Positions 26,699 through 34,534 of a stretch of 39,574 bases of DNA are shown piece after piece. Within the stretch, counting starts at the first letter, position 1. The number at the start of each line of letters is the position of its first letter. The DNA is from Oscillospiraceae bacterium (lineage in GTDB: Bacteria > Bacillota > Clostridia > Oscillospirales > Acutalibacteraceae). A program made the position numbers and the translations under genes. The notes below the pieces were generated by a model. It was not told the DNA's origin. It was given only the letters and a program-made list of their open reading frames with translations, and did no database searches. The stretch is from assembly GCA_022508865.1 (NCBI GenBank), contig JAFLUK010000002.1, forward strand, positions 1-39,574. The letters are read 5' to 3'.

Positions 26699-27065
26699 TT
26701 GTATTATCCTCATTGACATCTTTGATGTCCAGACTGTTCAATATTCTGCTGATATTTGCACTGTATTCAATGCTGTCTGTTGCCTTAAAAATAAGCTCGG
26801 GAGTGTGGCGCAGATGGAGTCTCATGCCAAGCTCTCTGCGAATATAGCCTGAAGCAGATTTTAGTCCCTTTAGCGCTTCTTTGGCTCTGTCTATACCCTC
26901 AATTACACTGAAATAGACAGTGCAGTAGCTAAGGTCATTGGTAACCTCCACACGGATTATGGAAATAAAGCAATCTGCAACACGGGGGTCCTTTACTGTA
27001 GTAATAATAGAGGTGAGCTCCCTTTTTATATCTTCTGTTGTTCTGCCAATTCTATGTCCAGCCAT
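26682..27065 (-). CDS. rbfA: Ribosome-binding factor A
   Basis: A 127-residue KH-fold protein that matures the 5' end of 16S rRNA in the 30S subunit. GHRIGRTTEDIKREL at the start, VKDPRV, and the final LRHTPELIFKATDSIEYSANI segment are characteristic. The tail (NEDNTNDDTE) is acidic and probably disordered. AGAGGA precedes the ATG. It lies 78 bases after infB, with a hairpin in the gap, and overlaps nrnA. Confidence 0.95.
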   Translation of the reverse strand: MAGHRIGRTTEDIKRELTSIITTVKDPRVADCFISIIRVEVTNDLSYCTVYFSVIEGIDRAKEALKGLKSASGYIRRELGMRLHLRHTPELIFKATDSIEYSANISRILNSLDIKDVNEDNTNDDTE

Positions 27066-27084
27066 AACAAATTCCTCTTATAAA

Positions 27085-27108
27085 GGGGCTGCTTTTGAGG
27101 TCAGCCCC
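27085..27108 (-). other. Hairpin between infB and rbfA
   Basis: GGGGCTG (27085-27091) pairs with CAGCCCC (27102-27108). No T-run follows on the minus strand, so it is more likely an RNA-processing or stability element than a full terminator. Confidence 0.5.
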
Positions 27109-27143
27109 TGTAAATAACATAAAATTAATAATTGATAATATAA

Positions 27144-29477
27144 TTAGTCTTCACGATATTCCTGAATTTCATACACTTCAAAAATGTCGCCTTCTTTTAA
27201 ATCGTTAAAGCGTTCAAGGCAGATACCGCATTCATAGCCCTCTGAAACCTCTTTAACTGCATCCTTAAATCTCTGGAGAGAAGCAACAGTATCATCTGCA
27301 ATAACAACACCGTCACGGATAACTCTGACAAGAGCGTTTCTCTTGATTACACCGTCCTTAACATAGGAACCTGCAACCACACCGACACTTTTTATTCTGA
27401 TGATGTTACGGATTTCTGCGTTACCCAATACAACTTCTCTTGTCTTTGGAGCAAGCATACCCTTCATAGCAGATTCGATTTCTTCAATACAATTGTATAT
27501 GATGCTGTAAAGACGAATGTCAACTGAATCTCTCTCGGCATTTACAAGTGCTGTTGAGTCAGGTCTTACGTTAAAGCCTACAATAATTGCATTACTTGCA
27601 TTGGCAAGCATAACGTCGCTTTCGTTAATAGCACCAACACCGCCGTGAATAATATTGACCCTTACTTCCTCGTTTGTCAGCTTTTCAAGTGACTGACGTA
27701 CAGCCTCAACAGAGCCCTGAACATCGGCTTTTACAATAATTTGAAGTTCCTTCATATCGCCCTGTTTCATTTGGTCAAACAGGTTGTCAAGGGTAACCTT
27801 TGTTCTGGAGTTAAACAGCTCTTCCTTTTGCTTTGCCTTTCTTTCTTCAACAAGTTCACGGGCAAGTCTTTCATCATAAACAGCGTTGAAAATATCGCCG
27901 CCCTGAGGAACTTCCGCAAGACCTGTGATTTCAACAGGCACAGAAGGACCTGCCTCGGTAACAGTCATACCTCTGTCGTTTGTCATTGCACGAACACGGC
28001 CAACTGCTGTGCCTGCAACAACAATGTCGCCTTTGCGGAGAGTACCGTTCTGGACAAGCACTGTGGCAATCGGGCCTCTGCCCTTGTCAAGACGGGCTTC
28101 AATAACACAACCCTTTGCCTGCCTGTCTGGGTTAGCCTTTAATTCCTTCATATCTGCTACAAGGAGTACCATTTCAAGTAGCTCGTCAATACCCTGTTGT
28201 GTCTTTGCAGAAACAGGAATACAAGGTGTATCACCGCCCCATTCTTCAGGAATAAGCTCATATTCAGTAAGCTGCTGCTTAACCTGTTCGGGATTAGCTC
28301 CCATTTTATCCATTTTGTTGATTGCAACAATTACGGAAACACCTGCTGCCTTTGCATGGTTAATTGCTTCGATTGTCTGGGGCATAATGCCATCGTCAGC
28401 GGCAACAACAAGGATTGCAATGTCTGTTGCCTGGGCACCACGGGCACGCATTGTTGTAAAAGCCTCGTGACCGGGTGTGTCAAGGAAGGTAATATCCCTG
28501 TCGTTTACTTTTACTCTGTAAGCACCAATGTGCTGGGTGATACCGCCTGCTTCTGATGCTGTAACATTTGCGTTACGGATAACGTCAAGAATAGATGTTT
28601 TACCATGGTCAACGTGTCCCATTACAACTACAACAGGAGCTCTCTCTACAAGATTTGCGTCATCGTCCTCGGTGTCGTCAATAATTCTTTCTTCTATTGT
28701 AACAACAACTTCCTTTTCAACCTTTGCATGGAATTCCATTGCAATAAGGGAAGCGGTGTCAAAGTCAACTGTGTCTGTTGCGGTAACCATTGTTCCCATA
28801 AGGAATGCTTTTTTAACAACCTCTGCAACAGTTGCCTTAAGGCGTGAAGCCAGTTCCTGAATAACAATTTCATCAGGGATTTGCACAGTAATAGGCTTTG
28901 CCTTTCTTTCTGCGGCAATTCTTTTGAGACGCTCTGCCTCTGTTTCCTTTTTGCCCTGACGTTTCTTTCTCTGCTGGCTCTTTTGGTTAATCTTCTGCTT
29001 TTTAACCTGACTCTTATTTCTGTCGCTTCTGTTCATTCTGGAGTCAGCCATATTGTCGTACTTTTCGTTGTATTTATCTACGTTAACAACAACAGCAGAG
29101 GTGTCGATAACACGACTTTCCTTTTTCTTTGGAACAGGGTTGCTTTGTTTTTTATCTGTTTTAACAACAGGTTTGCCCTGCTTTTCTGCTTGCTCCGCTT
29201 TTTTCTGCTTAAGTTCTTCTTTTCTTTTCTTCTTTTCTTCCTCTTTTTTTGCCTCTGCTTCTTCAATGCTTTTGTTTCTCAGAGCAAAGTAGGAGTCAAG
29301 ATTTTCTCTGTTTTCTGCCTGAGTAAAATAATCAAAAATTACATCAAGCTCATTTTCTTCCAGCGCAGTCTGGGATTTTTTCTTGACACCGCAGTATTTC
29401 TCAAGAATTTCTACAACCTTTTTGCTGGATACGTCTAAATCCTTTGATACCTCGTGTACCTTATATTTAATCATCAT
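27144..29477 (-). CDS. infB: Translation initiation factor IF-2
   Basis: A 777-residue GTPase that brings initiator tRNA to the 30S subunit. The N-terminal IF2_N module (KYKVHEVSKDLDVSSKKVVEIL) is followed by a highly charged Lys/Glu-rich linker to about residue 195, then a second IF2_N-like segment. The GTPase motifs are G1 GHVDHGKTS, G2 GGITQHIGA, G3 DTPGHEAF, G4 NKMDK and G5 SAK. The C-terminal C1/C2 domains end at EVYEIQEYRED. The ATG follows AGGAGG by 9 bases and overlaps ylxQ by 11 bases. A second ATG directly follows. Confidence 0.97.
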   Translation of the reverse strand: MMIKYKVHEVSKDLDVSSKKVVEILEKYCGVKKKSQTALEENELDVIFDYFTQAENRENLDSYFALRNKSIEEAEAKKEEEKKKRKEELKQKKAEQAEKQGKPVVKTDKKQSNPVPKKKESRVIDTSAVVVNVDKYNEKYDNMADSRMNRSDRNKSQVKKQKINQKSQQRKKRQGKKETEAERLKRIAAERKAKPITVQIPDEIVIQELASRLKATVAEVVKKAFLMGTMVTATDTVDFDTASLIAMEFHAKVEKEVVVTIEERIIDDTEDDDANLVERAPVVVVMGHVDHGKTSILDVIRNANVTASEAGGITQHIGAYRVKVNDRDITFLDTPGHEAFTTMRARGAQATDIAILVVAADDGIMPQTIEAINHAKAAGVSVIVAINKMDKMGANPEQVKQQLTEYELIPEEWGGDTPCIPVSAKTQQGIDELLEMVLLVADMKELKANPDRQAKGCVIEARLDKGRGPIATVLVQNGTLRKGDIVVAGTAVGRVRAMTNDRGMTVTEAGPSVPVEITGLAEVPQGGDIFNAVYDERLARELVEERKAKQKEELFNSRTKVTLDNLFDQMKQGDMKELQIIVKADVQGSVEAVRQSLEKLTNEEVRVNIIHGGVGAINESDVMLANASNAIIVGFNVRPDSTALVNAERDSVDIRLYSIIYNCIEEIESAMKGMLAPKTREVVLGNAEIRNIIRIKSVGVVAGSYVKDGVIKRNALVRVIRDGVVIADDTVASLQRFKDAVKEVSEGYECGICLERFNDLKEGDIFEVYEIQEYRED

Positions 29478-29802
29478 AGTGTTGTTCCTCCTGTTCTTGT
29501 TCTTTCAGGATAAGCTCCTGAATTTTATCAGAAAAGCCTCTGTCTGTGATTGCCGCCACTGCACAATATTTTCCAAGTGCAGTACCAAGCTCATCCTTTG
29601 TTCTGTTTATAACATAGGTTTTTACGTTGCACATATGAGAGGCTTTCAGGATGCCTTTTTGACTGTTGCGGGAAAAATCCTTGGCCATAATTACTGCAAA
29701 TGCCTTGTTTGTAACAATAGACTCCGTTACAGGGTCAGTGCCCAAAACGATTTTTCCTGCCCGCCTGCAAAGCCCCAAAATGGAAAGCAGTCTGTCATTC
29801 AT
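29467..29802 (-). CDS. ylxQ: YlxQ-type L7Ae/L30e family RNA-binding protein
   Basis: A 111-residue protein of the L7Ae/L30e/Gadd45 fold, likely a kink-turn RNA binder. It shows LLGLCRRAGKIVLGTD-type motif at residues 7-22, the AVIMAKDFS strand and a final AITDRGFSDKI helix. It sits between ylxR and infB with overlaps of eight and eleven bases, the universal Firmicute location. The Glu/Gln-rich tail is unremarkable. Exact cellular role is not established in most bacteria. Confidence 0.92.
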   Translation of the reverse strand: MNDRLLSILGLCRRAGKIVLGTDPVTESIVTNKAFAVIMAKDFSRNSQKGILKASHMCNVKTYVINRTKDELGTALGKYCAVAAITDRGFSDKIQELILKEQEQEEQHYDD

Positions 29803-30094
29803 TGTTTAGTTCCCTTTCCATTTGGTCATATATTTCCGAAGGGATTGCAGTGTTAAGGCTTCTTTCGATTCTTTTGCTTTTTCTTGCCTTATTAAGGCAG
29901 TCCGGATTTTTGCAGACATAAGCTCCTCTGCCGGACTTTTTTGAGGTCAGGTCAAGAGATACCTTTCCCTTTTCTATGATATTTCCGTCTTCGTCCTTAA
30001 TGTCGGGAGCTTTTACCACCCTTACAAGGTCTTTTTTGGGAAACATCTCACAGCAGCCGCTGCATTTTCTCATAGGAACCTTTTTTACCTTCAA
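29795..30094 (-). CDS. ylxR: YlxR family RNA-binding protein (DUF448)
   Basis: A 99-residue protein of the YlxR family, a nucleic-acid-binding fold encoded between nusA and infB. PMRKCSGCCEMFPKKDLVRVV and GRGAYVCKNPDCLNKA are the family hallmarks; the four cysteines in two pairs may bind metal. I take TTG 30094, 7 bases after AAAGGAGG; the ATG at 30118 lies upstream of that site. It overlaps ylxQ by eight bases. In some species the family has been linked to transcription control and RNase P, but that is not visible here. Confidence 0.92.
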   Translation of the reverse strand: MKVKKVPMRKCSGCCEMFPKKDLVRVVKAPDIKDEDGNIIEKGKVSLDLTSKKSGRGAYVCKNPDCLNKARKSKRIERSLNTAIPSEIYDQMERELNNE

Positions 30095-30115
30095 AGCAAT
30101 TCCTCCTTTACAAAT

Positions 30116-30139
30116 CATACACCTTTAAAAAAGTGTATG
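30116..30139 (-). other. Hairpin between nusA and ylxR
   Basis: CATACAC (30116-30122) pairs with GTGTATG (30133-30139). On the minus strand the T6 lies in the loop, not after the stem, so it is a poor terminator. Low weight. Confidence 0.35.
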
Positions 30140-30160
30140 GAACAAAATTTAGTTTAAAAA

Positions 30161-31240
30161 TCAATTGATTTCTATTTCCTCGTCGTCCTCTTCTCCGAAG
30201 AATCCGCTTTCGGGACGAATATCAATCTTCCAGTTTGTAAGTTTTGCAGCAAGACGGGCGTTTTGTCCCTTGTTGCCGATAGCCAAAGAAAGCTGGTTGT
30301 CGGGAACTGTAACCTTACATGCCTTTGCTTCTTCATCTGTAATTACAACATCAACTACAGTAGCAGGAGAAAGGGCAGCTGCAACAAACTTTTTGGGGTC
30401 ATCTGACCATTCTACAATGTCAATCTTTTCCCCGCCAAGCTCTTCTACAATTGTGTTTACTCTTGCGCCCTTGGCGCCGATACAGGAGCCTACTGCGTCA
30501 ACAGTTTTGTCATTGCTGAAAACAGCCATCTTTGTCCTTGAACCTGCTTCTCTGGAAACTGATTTGATTTCTACCAGACCGTCAAAAATTTCAGGTACTT
30601 CTGTTTCAAAAAGTCTCTTAACAAATTCGGGATGAGATCTTGATATAATTGCTCTTGGACCTCTGTCGCCGTTTTTAACATCAACAATGTAAACCTTAAC
30701 GTGGTCGCCCTCTTTGAGAACTTCTTCACCAATCTGCTCTGACTTTGGCAGAATTGTTTCAGCCTTACCGATTTTAATTGTTGCGGCACCTGTTACAGGG
30801 TCAATCCTCTCAACAGTAGCAGTAACAAGCTCTTGCTGTCTTGACTGGAACTCTGCAAGCATTTGTCCTTTTTCGCCGTCTCTGATACCCTGACGAATAA
30901 CTGAACGTGCAGTTTGAACAGCAATTCTGCCAAGGCTCTTTGGGTTCAGCGGAATACCGATTTTGTCATCAAGAGCAATTCTCTTTTTGATTTTCTGTGC
31001 ATCCTCAAGAGAAATTTCAAAGTTAGGGTCAACAACCTCCTCAACAACTGTTTTGTTCAGTTTAACATCAAAGCTGTTTTTCTCGGGGTTCATATCAATT
31101 TCTACATCTTCATTGCCGCCAAAGTTGTTTTTGCAGGCAATTACAATAGCCTTTGAAATTTGTGCTATCATTGCTTCTAAAGAAATTCCTTTTTCCTTTT
31201 CAAGCATTTTTAAAGCTTCAAATAATTCTTTGTTATTCAT
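30161..31240 (-). CDS. nusA: Transcription termination/antitermination factor NusA
   Basis: A 359-residue RNA polymerase-associated factor. The N-terminal polymerase-binding domain runs to about residue 125, with NNKELFEALKMLEKEKGI at the start. The S1 domain follows (LVTATVERIDP to SRSHPEF), then KH1 (CIGAKGARVNTIVEELGGEKIDIVEW) and KH2 (AIGNKGQNARLAAKLTNWKIDI). It ends with a short acidic tail. There is no C-terminal acidic-repeat extension, as is normal in Firmicutes. The ribosome binding site is weak (AAGGAAAGG lies rather far away). It starts 20 bases after rimP. Confidence 0.96.
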   Translation of the reverse strand: MNNKELFEALKMLEKEKGISLEAMIAQISKAIVIACKNNFGGNEDVEIDMNPEKNSFDVKLNKTVVEEVVDPNFEISLEDAQKIKKRIALDDKIGIPLNPKSLGRIAVQTARSVIRQGIRDGEKGQMLAEFQSRQQELVTATVERIDPVTGAATIKIGKAETILPKSEQIGEEVLKEGDHVKVYIVDVKNGDRGPRAIISRSHPEFVKRLFETEVPEIFDGLVEIKSVSREAGSRTKMAVFSNDKTVDAVGSCIGAKGARVNTIVEELGGEKIDIVEWSDDPKKFVAAALSPATVVDVVITDEEAKACKVTVPDNQLSLAIGNKGQNARLAAKLTNWKIDIRPESGFFGEEDDEEIEIN

Positions 31241-31260
31241 TCCAAAATCAAAACCTTTCC

Positions 31261-31743
31261 TTAAAAATCAAAATCATCTAATTTTATATAAACAGCGTCT
31301 TTTTTGTTAATTGTAATTTCGTTTTCGCCGCTGTGGTCTGTGATTGTTGCAGTGTGCTTGTCGGCACTTTTAAGCTTACCTTTAAATTCCTTGCCGATGC
31401 CCTCTATAGGTCGAATCATCTTTACCATAATATCGGCGCCTGTGTAGGCTTCAAAGTGTTCTTCTCTTGTTAATTCTCTTTCTACACCGGGGGAGCTTAC
31501 CTCCAGAATATATTGCTGGTCGCAGGGGTCTTTTTCGTCAAGGGGTGTATCAATTGCTCTGGACATATTTTCGCAGTCCTCTATCCCAATACCGCCATCC
31601 TTGTCAATGGTAATACGCAGGTACCACTGTGCGCCTTCTTTTACATAGCGCACATCCCAAAGCTTAAGGCCTAAACCTTCTGCAATGGGCTCTGCAATTT
31701 CCCACACAGTGTTTACTGTGTTGCCGCCTTTTTTGTTAGCCAA
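31261..31743 (-). CDS. rimP: Ribosome maturation factor RimP
   Basis: A 160-residue 30S-assembly factor. WEIAEPIAEGLGLKLWDVRYVKEG, then YLRITIDKDGGIGIEDCENMSRAID, and LEVSSPGVERELTREEHFEAYTGADI are the conserved core, followed by the SH3-like C-terminal domain ending YIKLDDFDF. The start is TTG 31743, 5-6 bases after GAGGTG; no suitable ATG exists. First gene of the rimP-truB operon, behind a leader with a hairpin. Confidence 0.95.
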   Translation of the reverse strand: MANKKGGNTVNTVWEIAEPIAEGLGLKLWDVRYVKEGAQWYLRITIDKDGGIGIEDCENMSRAIDTPLDEKDPCDQQYILEVSSPGVERELTREEHFEAYTGADIMVKMIRPIEGIGKEFKGKLKSADKHTATITDHSGENEITINKKDAVYIKLDDFDF

Positions 31744-31768
31744 AATATCACCTCATTACAATAACAAA

Positions 31769-31790
31769 GGAGCGGTCTGCTGACCACTCC
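31769..31790 (-). other. Leader hairpin of the rimP operon
   Basis: GGAGTGGTC and GACCGCTCC on the minus strand (31790-31782 with 31777-31769) form a 9-bp stem with one wobble and a 4-base loop, followed by TTTGTTATT. It sits between the predicted promoter and the rimP ribosome binding site, so it could be an attenuator, or a leftover terminator for the upstream HAD gene. Confidence 0.6.
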
Positions 31791-31817
31791 TTACCATAGG
31801 ATATATTTACTTTAATA

Positions 31818-31846
31818 AAGATACCACAAATATATGGAAAAATCAA
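31818..31846 (-). promoter_or_regulatory. Candidate promoter of the rimP operon
   Basis: On the minus strand TTGATT (31846-31841) and TATCTT (31823-31818) are 17 bases apart; each matches four of six consensus bases. Confidence 0.45.
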
Positions 31847-31886
31847 GTAATTTTCAGAAATTTTTCTTACTTTTAAGAAATTTTCC

Positions 31887-32618
31887 TTATTTTACAATAA
31901 GCTGTTTTATTTTGTACACATCTCCGTCCATAATAACCCAAGGAGTATTAATCTTTCCTTTGATTTCAGGACTGATAGACTGGTGGATATACAGGCTTTT
32001 AATTCCGCATCTTTTACTGCCGTTAATATCAGCCTTGTAGTCGTTGCCTACCATTACACATTCATCTTTGTTAAGGCCGTATTCCTCAATAAGACCATTA
32101 TAAAAGAAAGGACTTGGCTTGCAAACCTCTTTGTCGGAGCTGATATAAATACCGTCAAAGTATGGGGTAAGACCTGTCATATTCAGCTCGTTCATAGTAA
32201 AGCCTCTTTGAGCATTGGAGAGAAGATAAATTTTCTTTCCCTTTGCCTTTAGTGTGTCCAGCAAATCAATCACACCGTCATACAGCTTTATGTACTTTGT
32301 GGAGAAGCAACGGAAAATAGTGCAAACGTTGGCCACTTCCTTTTCATCGACCTCTATGTTCATATTTTCAAAAAGGCGGGTAAAAACCTTTTCAATTTTT
32401 ATATCTACATTATTTTTAAACTCTGGGTGGGCTTCCTTTACTTTTCGCTTTTCTTCTTTGCACAAACGTGTATATTCCCTGCGAAAGCTTTTTCCTGTGT
32501 AGGAAGCGCCTTTATAGTTGTAGTAAAGTGCCATCTTTTCCCATAAAGCATCTTGTTTTTCGTCGGTGTTAATATCAATAAGCGTTCCGTATAAATCAAA
32601 AATATAAATTTTAAACAT
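31887..32618 (-). CDS. HAD-superfamily hydrolase
   Basis: A 243-residue phosphatase-type HAD protein. Motif I is IFDLYGTLID (nucleophile Asp8, with Tyr in place of the usual second Asp, as in several HAD subgroups including 2-haloacid-dehalogenase-like and YjjG-like members). Motif II is YLLSNAQ, motif III the Lys of EVCKPSP, and motif IV VMVGNDYKADI. A helical cap occupies residues 15-95. GAGGTG lies before the ATG, and a strong promoter sits at 32645-32673. Because of the Tyr, an ordinary phosphatase role is less certain; the substrate is unknown. Confidence 0.88.
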   Translation of the reverse strand: MFKIYIFDLYGTLIDINTDEKQDALWEKMALYYNYKGASYTGKSFRREYTRLCKEEKRKVKEAHPEFKNNVDIKIEKVFTRLFENMNIEVDEKEVANVCTIFRCFSTKYIKLYDGVIDLLDTLKAKGKKIYLLSNAQRGFTMNELNMTGLTPYFDGIYISSDKEVCKPSPFFYNGLIEEYGLNKDECVMVGNDYKADINGSKRCGIKSLYIHQSISPEIKGKINTPWVIMDGDVYKIKQLIVK

Positions 32619-32644
32619 AATATCACCTCATATAAATTAAAATC

Positions 32645-32673
32645 AGTATATCATATGAAAAGTGTATTTTCAA
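32645..32673 (-). promoter_or_regulatory. Promoter of the HAD hydrolase gene
   Basis: Minus-strand TTGAAA (32673-32668) and TATACT (32650-32645), 17-base spacer. Confidence 0.8.
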
Positions 32674-32695
32674 TCAGGTTTGATTGTGTTATAAT
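32667..32695 (+). promoter_or_regulatory. Promoter towards nth, overlapping the divergent HAD promoter
   Basis: TTTTCA at 32667-32672 and TATAAT at 32690-32695 with a 17-base spacer. Its -35 box overlaps the -35 of the opposite promoter, so the two may compete. Start predicted near 32702. Confidence 0.55.
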
Positions 32696-32730
32696 GACTA
32701 TGATAGTATTACGGCATTAGCTAAAGCCTT

Positions 32731-32751
32731 GCTGTGCAAAGCACAGCTTTT
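32731..32751 (+). terminator. Terminator-like hairpin in the nth leader
   Basis: GCTGTGC (32731-32737) pairs with GCACAGC (32741-32747) around AAA, then TTTTAT. It lies about 30 bases after the predicted start and 55 before nth, so it may attenuate nth or end a very short RNA. Confidence 0.6.
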
Positions 32752-32802
32752 ATGTTATAATAAATCGGTATCTAAACAGGGTACAGGGATAGGGTGATTT
32801 TT

Positions 32803-33432
32803 ATGAGAAAAAAGGAAATTGCATTATTAGCAGTAGAGGCACTAAAGAAGGAATTTCCCGATGCGGAATGTTCCCTTACATATAGTGACCCTTTGCAACT
32901 TTTAATAGCCACAAGGCTTGCGGCACAGTGCACAGATGCAAGGGTAAATATGGTTACTCCTGATTTGTTTGCGAAATATAAAAATGCAGAGGATTTTGCA
33001 AATGCAGAGATTGCAGATGTGGAACAGCTTATCAAATCCTGCGGACTTTACAAAACAAAGGCAAAATCTTTAGTAGAAATGGGCAAGGCTCTTGTAAGGG
33101 ATTATAACGGACAGGTGCCCGATACACTGGAGGAACTAATCAAGCTTCCGGGAATAGGACGAAAAACTGCAAATCTTGTCATGGGAGATGTTTACGGCAA
33201 GCCTGCCGTAGTTGTGGATACCCACTGCATAAGAATAACAAAAAGACTTGGTTTGCATCAGGAAAAAGACCAGAAGAAAATTGAATTTATCCTGAAAGAT
33301 TTACTTCCTCCCGAGGAAAGCAACGACTTTTGCCACAGACTTGTACTTCACGGCAGAAAAACCTGTGACGCCAGAAAGCCCAAGTGTGATGAATGTTGTA
33401 TGAAGGTTTTTTGCAGAAAAAATCTGAAGTAA
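32803..33432 (+). CDS. nth: Endonuclease III
   Basis: A 209-residue base-excision repair glycosylase/AP lyase for oxidised pyrimidines. The helix-hairpin-helix LPGIGRKTANLV contains the catalytic Lys, VVDTHCIRI contains the catalytic Asp, and the C-terminal cysteines in the C-x6-C-x2-C-x5-C pattern (CDARKPKCDECCMKVFC) bind a 4Fe-4S cluster. I take ATG 32803 with AGGGTG about 8 bases upstream; a GTG at 32794 would overlap that site. It has a structured leader and probably its own promoter. Length matches the family. Confidence 0.95.
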   Translation: MRKKEIALLAVEALKKEFPDAECSLTYSDPLQLLIATRLAAQCTDARVNMVTPDLFAKYKNAEDFANAEIADVEQLIKSCGLYKTKAKSLVEMGKALVRDYNGQVPDTLEELIKLPGIGRKTANLVMGDVYGKPAVVVDTHCIRITKRLGLHQEKDQKKIEFILKDLLPPEESNDFCHRLVLHGRKTCDARKPKCDECCMKVFCRKNLK

Positions 33433-33450
33433 ATATATTAAAATTGCCCC

Positions 33451-33479
33451 TTGTATTTTCGTTGCAAATCAAGTAAAAT
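33451..33479 (+). promoter_or_regulatory. Candidate promoter of prmA
   Basis: TTGTAT at 33451-33456 and TAAAAT at 33474-33479, 17-base spacer; start near 33486. Confidence 0.5.
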
Positions 33480-33494
33480 AAACGGAGAAGAAAG

Positions 33495-33523
33495 TGTAAA
33501 CACCCATTAATCACGGTGTTACA
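33495..33523 (+). other. Hairpin in the prmA leader
   Basis: TGTAA(A)CACC (33495-33504) pairs with GGTGTTACA (33515-33523) with one bulged base, 20 bases before the prmA start. Confidence 0.5.
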
Positions 33524-33543
33524 ACAAAGAAACGAGTATTGCT

Positions 33544-34461
33544 ATGGATTGGACAGAAATAACCATTACAATTGATAATAAGGATGTAGATGTTACTGCG
33601 GATATAGCCAATGAGGTTGTGCCGTATGGTATATATATTGAGGACTACACAAACCTTGAGCAGGCTGTGGAGGAAATTGCCCACATAGATTTGATTGATG
33701 AGGATTTGTTGAATAAGGACAGGACAAAGGCAAAGGTGCATATGTACATCAGCTATGAGGATAATCCTTTTGAGGCTGTCAGCCGTATCAGCGAAAAGCT
33801 GAAGGAGGCAGATGTTGACTTTACTGTTGACACTTTAGATTGTGCCGACGAAGATTGGCTGAATAATTGGAAGCAGTATTTTCAGCCTACACCAATTGGC
33901 GAAAAGCTTCTTATCCGCCCCACATGGAGGGATAAATATGAAGCGGGCGACAGAATAGTCATTAACCTTGACCCCGGTCTTGCCTTTGGTACAGGCACTC
34001 ACGAGACTACAAGTCTTTGTCTTTCTGTTTTGGAAAAGGTTGTTACACAGGACAAAACCATTCTTGATGTGGGTTGTGGAAGTGGTATTCTTGCAATAGC
34101 TGCACTGCTTCTCGGGGCAAAAACAGGTGTTGGCGTGGATATTGATGAGCTTGCTGTTAAAACAGCCAAGGAAAATGCAGAGCTTAATAATGTTTCTGAC
34201 AAATTTACTGCCATTCATGGCAACTTTACCGAAAAGGTAGAGGGAAAGTTTGATATTGTGGTTGCCAATATTGTTGCAGATGCCATTATGTTTCTTTCAA
34301 AAGGTGTAACCAACTTTATGAAAAGTGATTCCATATACATTATGAGCGGTATTATCGACACCAGAGTTGATGAGGTTATTGAGTCTGTATCGGAAAATTT
34401 TGAAATTACAGACAAGCTGTTTTTAAACGGTTGGTACTGCCTTGTTGCAAAGCTTAAATAA
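33544..34461 (+). CDS. prmA: Ribosomal protein L11 methyltransferase
   Basis: A 305-residue SAM-dependent enzyme that methylates ribosomal protein L11. The N-terminal substrate-recognition domain (MDWTEITI onward) spans about 1-110 and contains the conserved DWLNNWKQYFQP. The linker PGLAFGTGTHETT precedes motif I LDVGCGSGILAIAA, then GVDIDELAVKTAKENA, and VVANIVADAI as motif IV. The ribosome binding site before ATG 33544 is poor, which is odd beside its neighbours; a hairpin sits just upstream. No dnaJ/dnaK, its frequent neighbours, are nearby. Confidence 0.94.
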   Translation: MDWTEITITIDNKDVDVTADIANEVVPYGIYIEDYTNLEQAVEEIAHIDLIDEDLLNKDRTKAKVHMYISYEDNPFEAVSRISEKLKEADVDFTVDTLDCADEDWLNNWKQYFQPTPIGEKLLIRPTWRDKYEAGDRIVINLDPGLAFGTGTHETTSLCLSVLEKVVTQDKTILDVGCGSGILAIAALLLGAKTGVGVDIDELAVKTAKENAELNNVSDKFTAIHGNFTEKVEGKFDIVVANIVADAIMFLSKGVTNFMKSDSIYIMSGIIDTRVDEVIESVSENFEITDKLFLNGWYCLVAKLK

Positions 34462-34463
34462 AG

Positions 34464-34492
34464 TTGATATAAAATTGAAATAAAATTATATA
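34464..34492 (+). promoter_or_regulatory. Candidate promoter of the 177-aa membrane protein
   Basis: TTGATA at 34464-34469 and TATATA at 34487-34492, 17-base spacer, in an AT-rich stretch that makes chance matches likely. Confidence 0.4.
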
Positions 34493-34534
34493 TTTTATTA
34501 CATAGAGTAAATAATAACAAATGGAGGTATTTCT

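Noticed and set aside
32794..32803. GTG upstream starts for nth (32794) and lexA (36837)
   Set aside because: Both GTG codons lie in the ribosome binding site of the better ATG starts.
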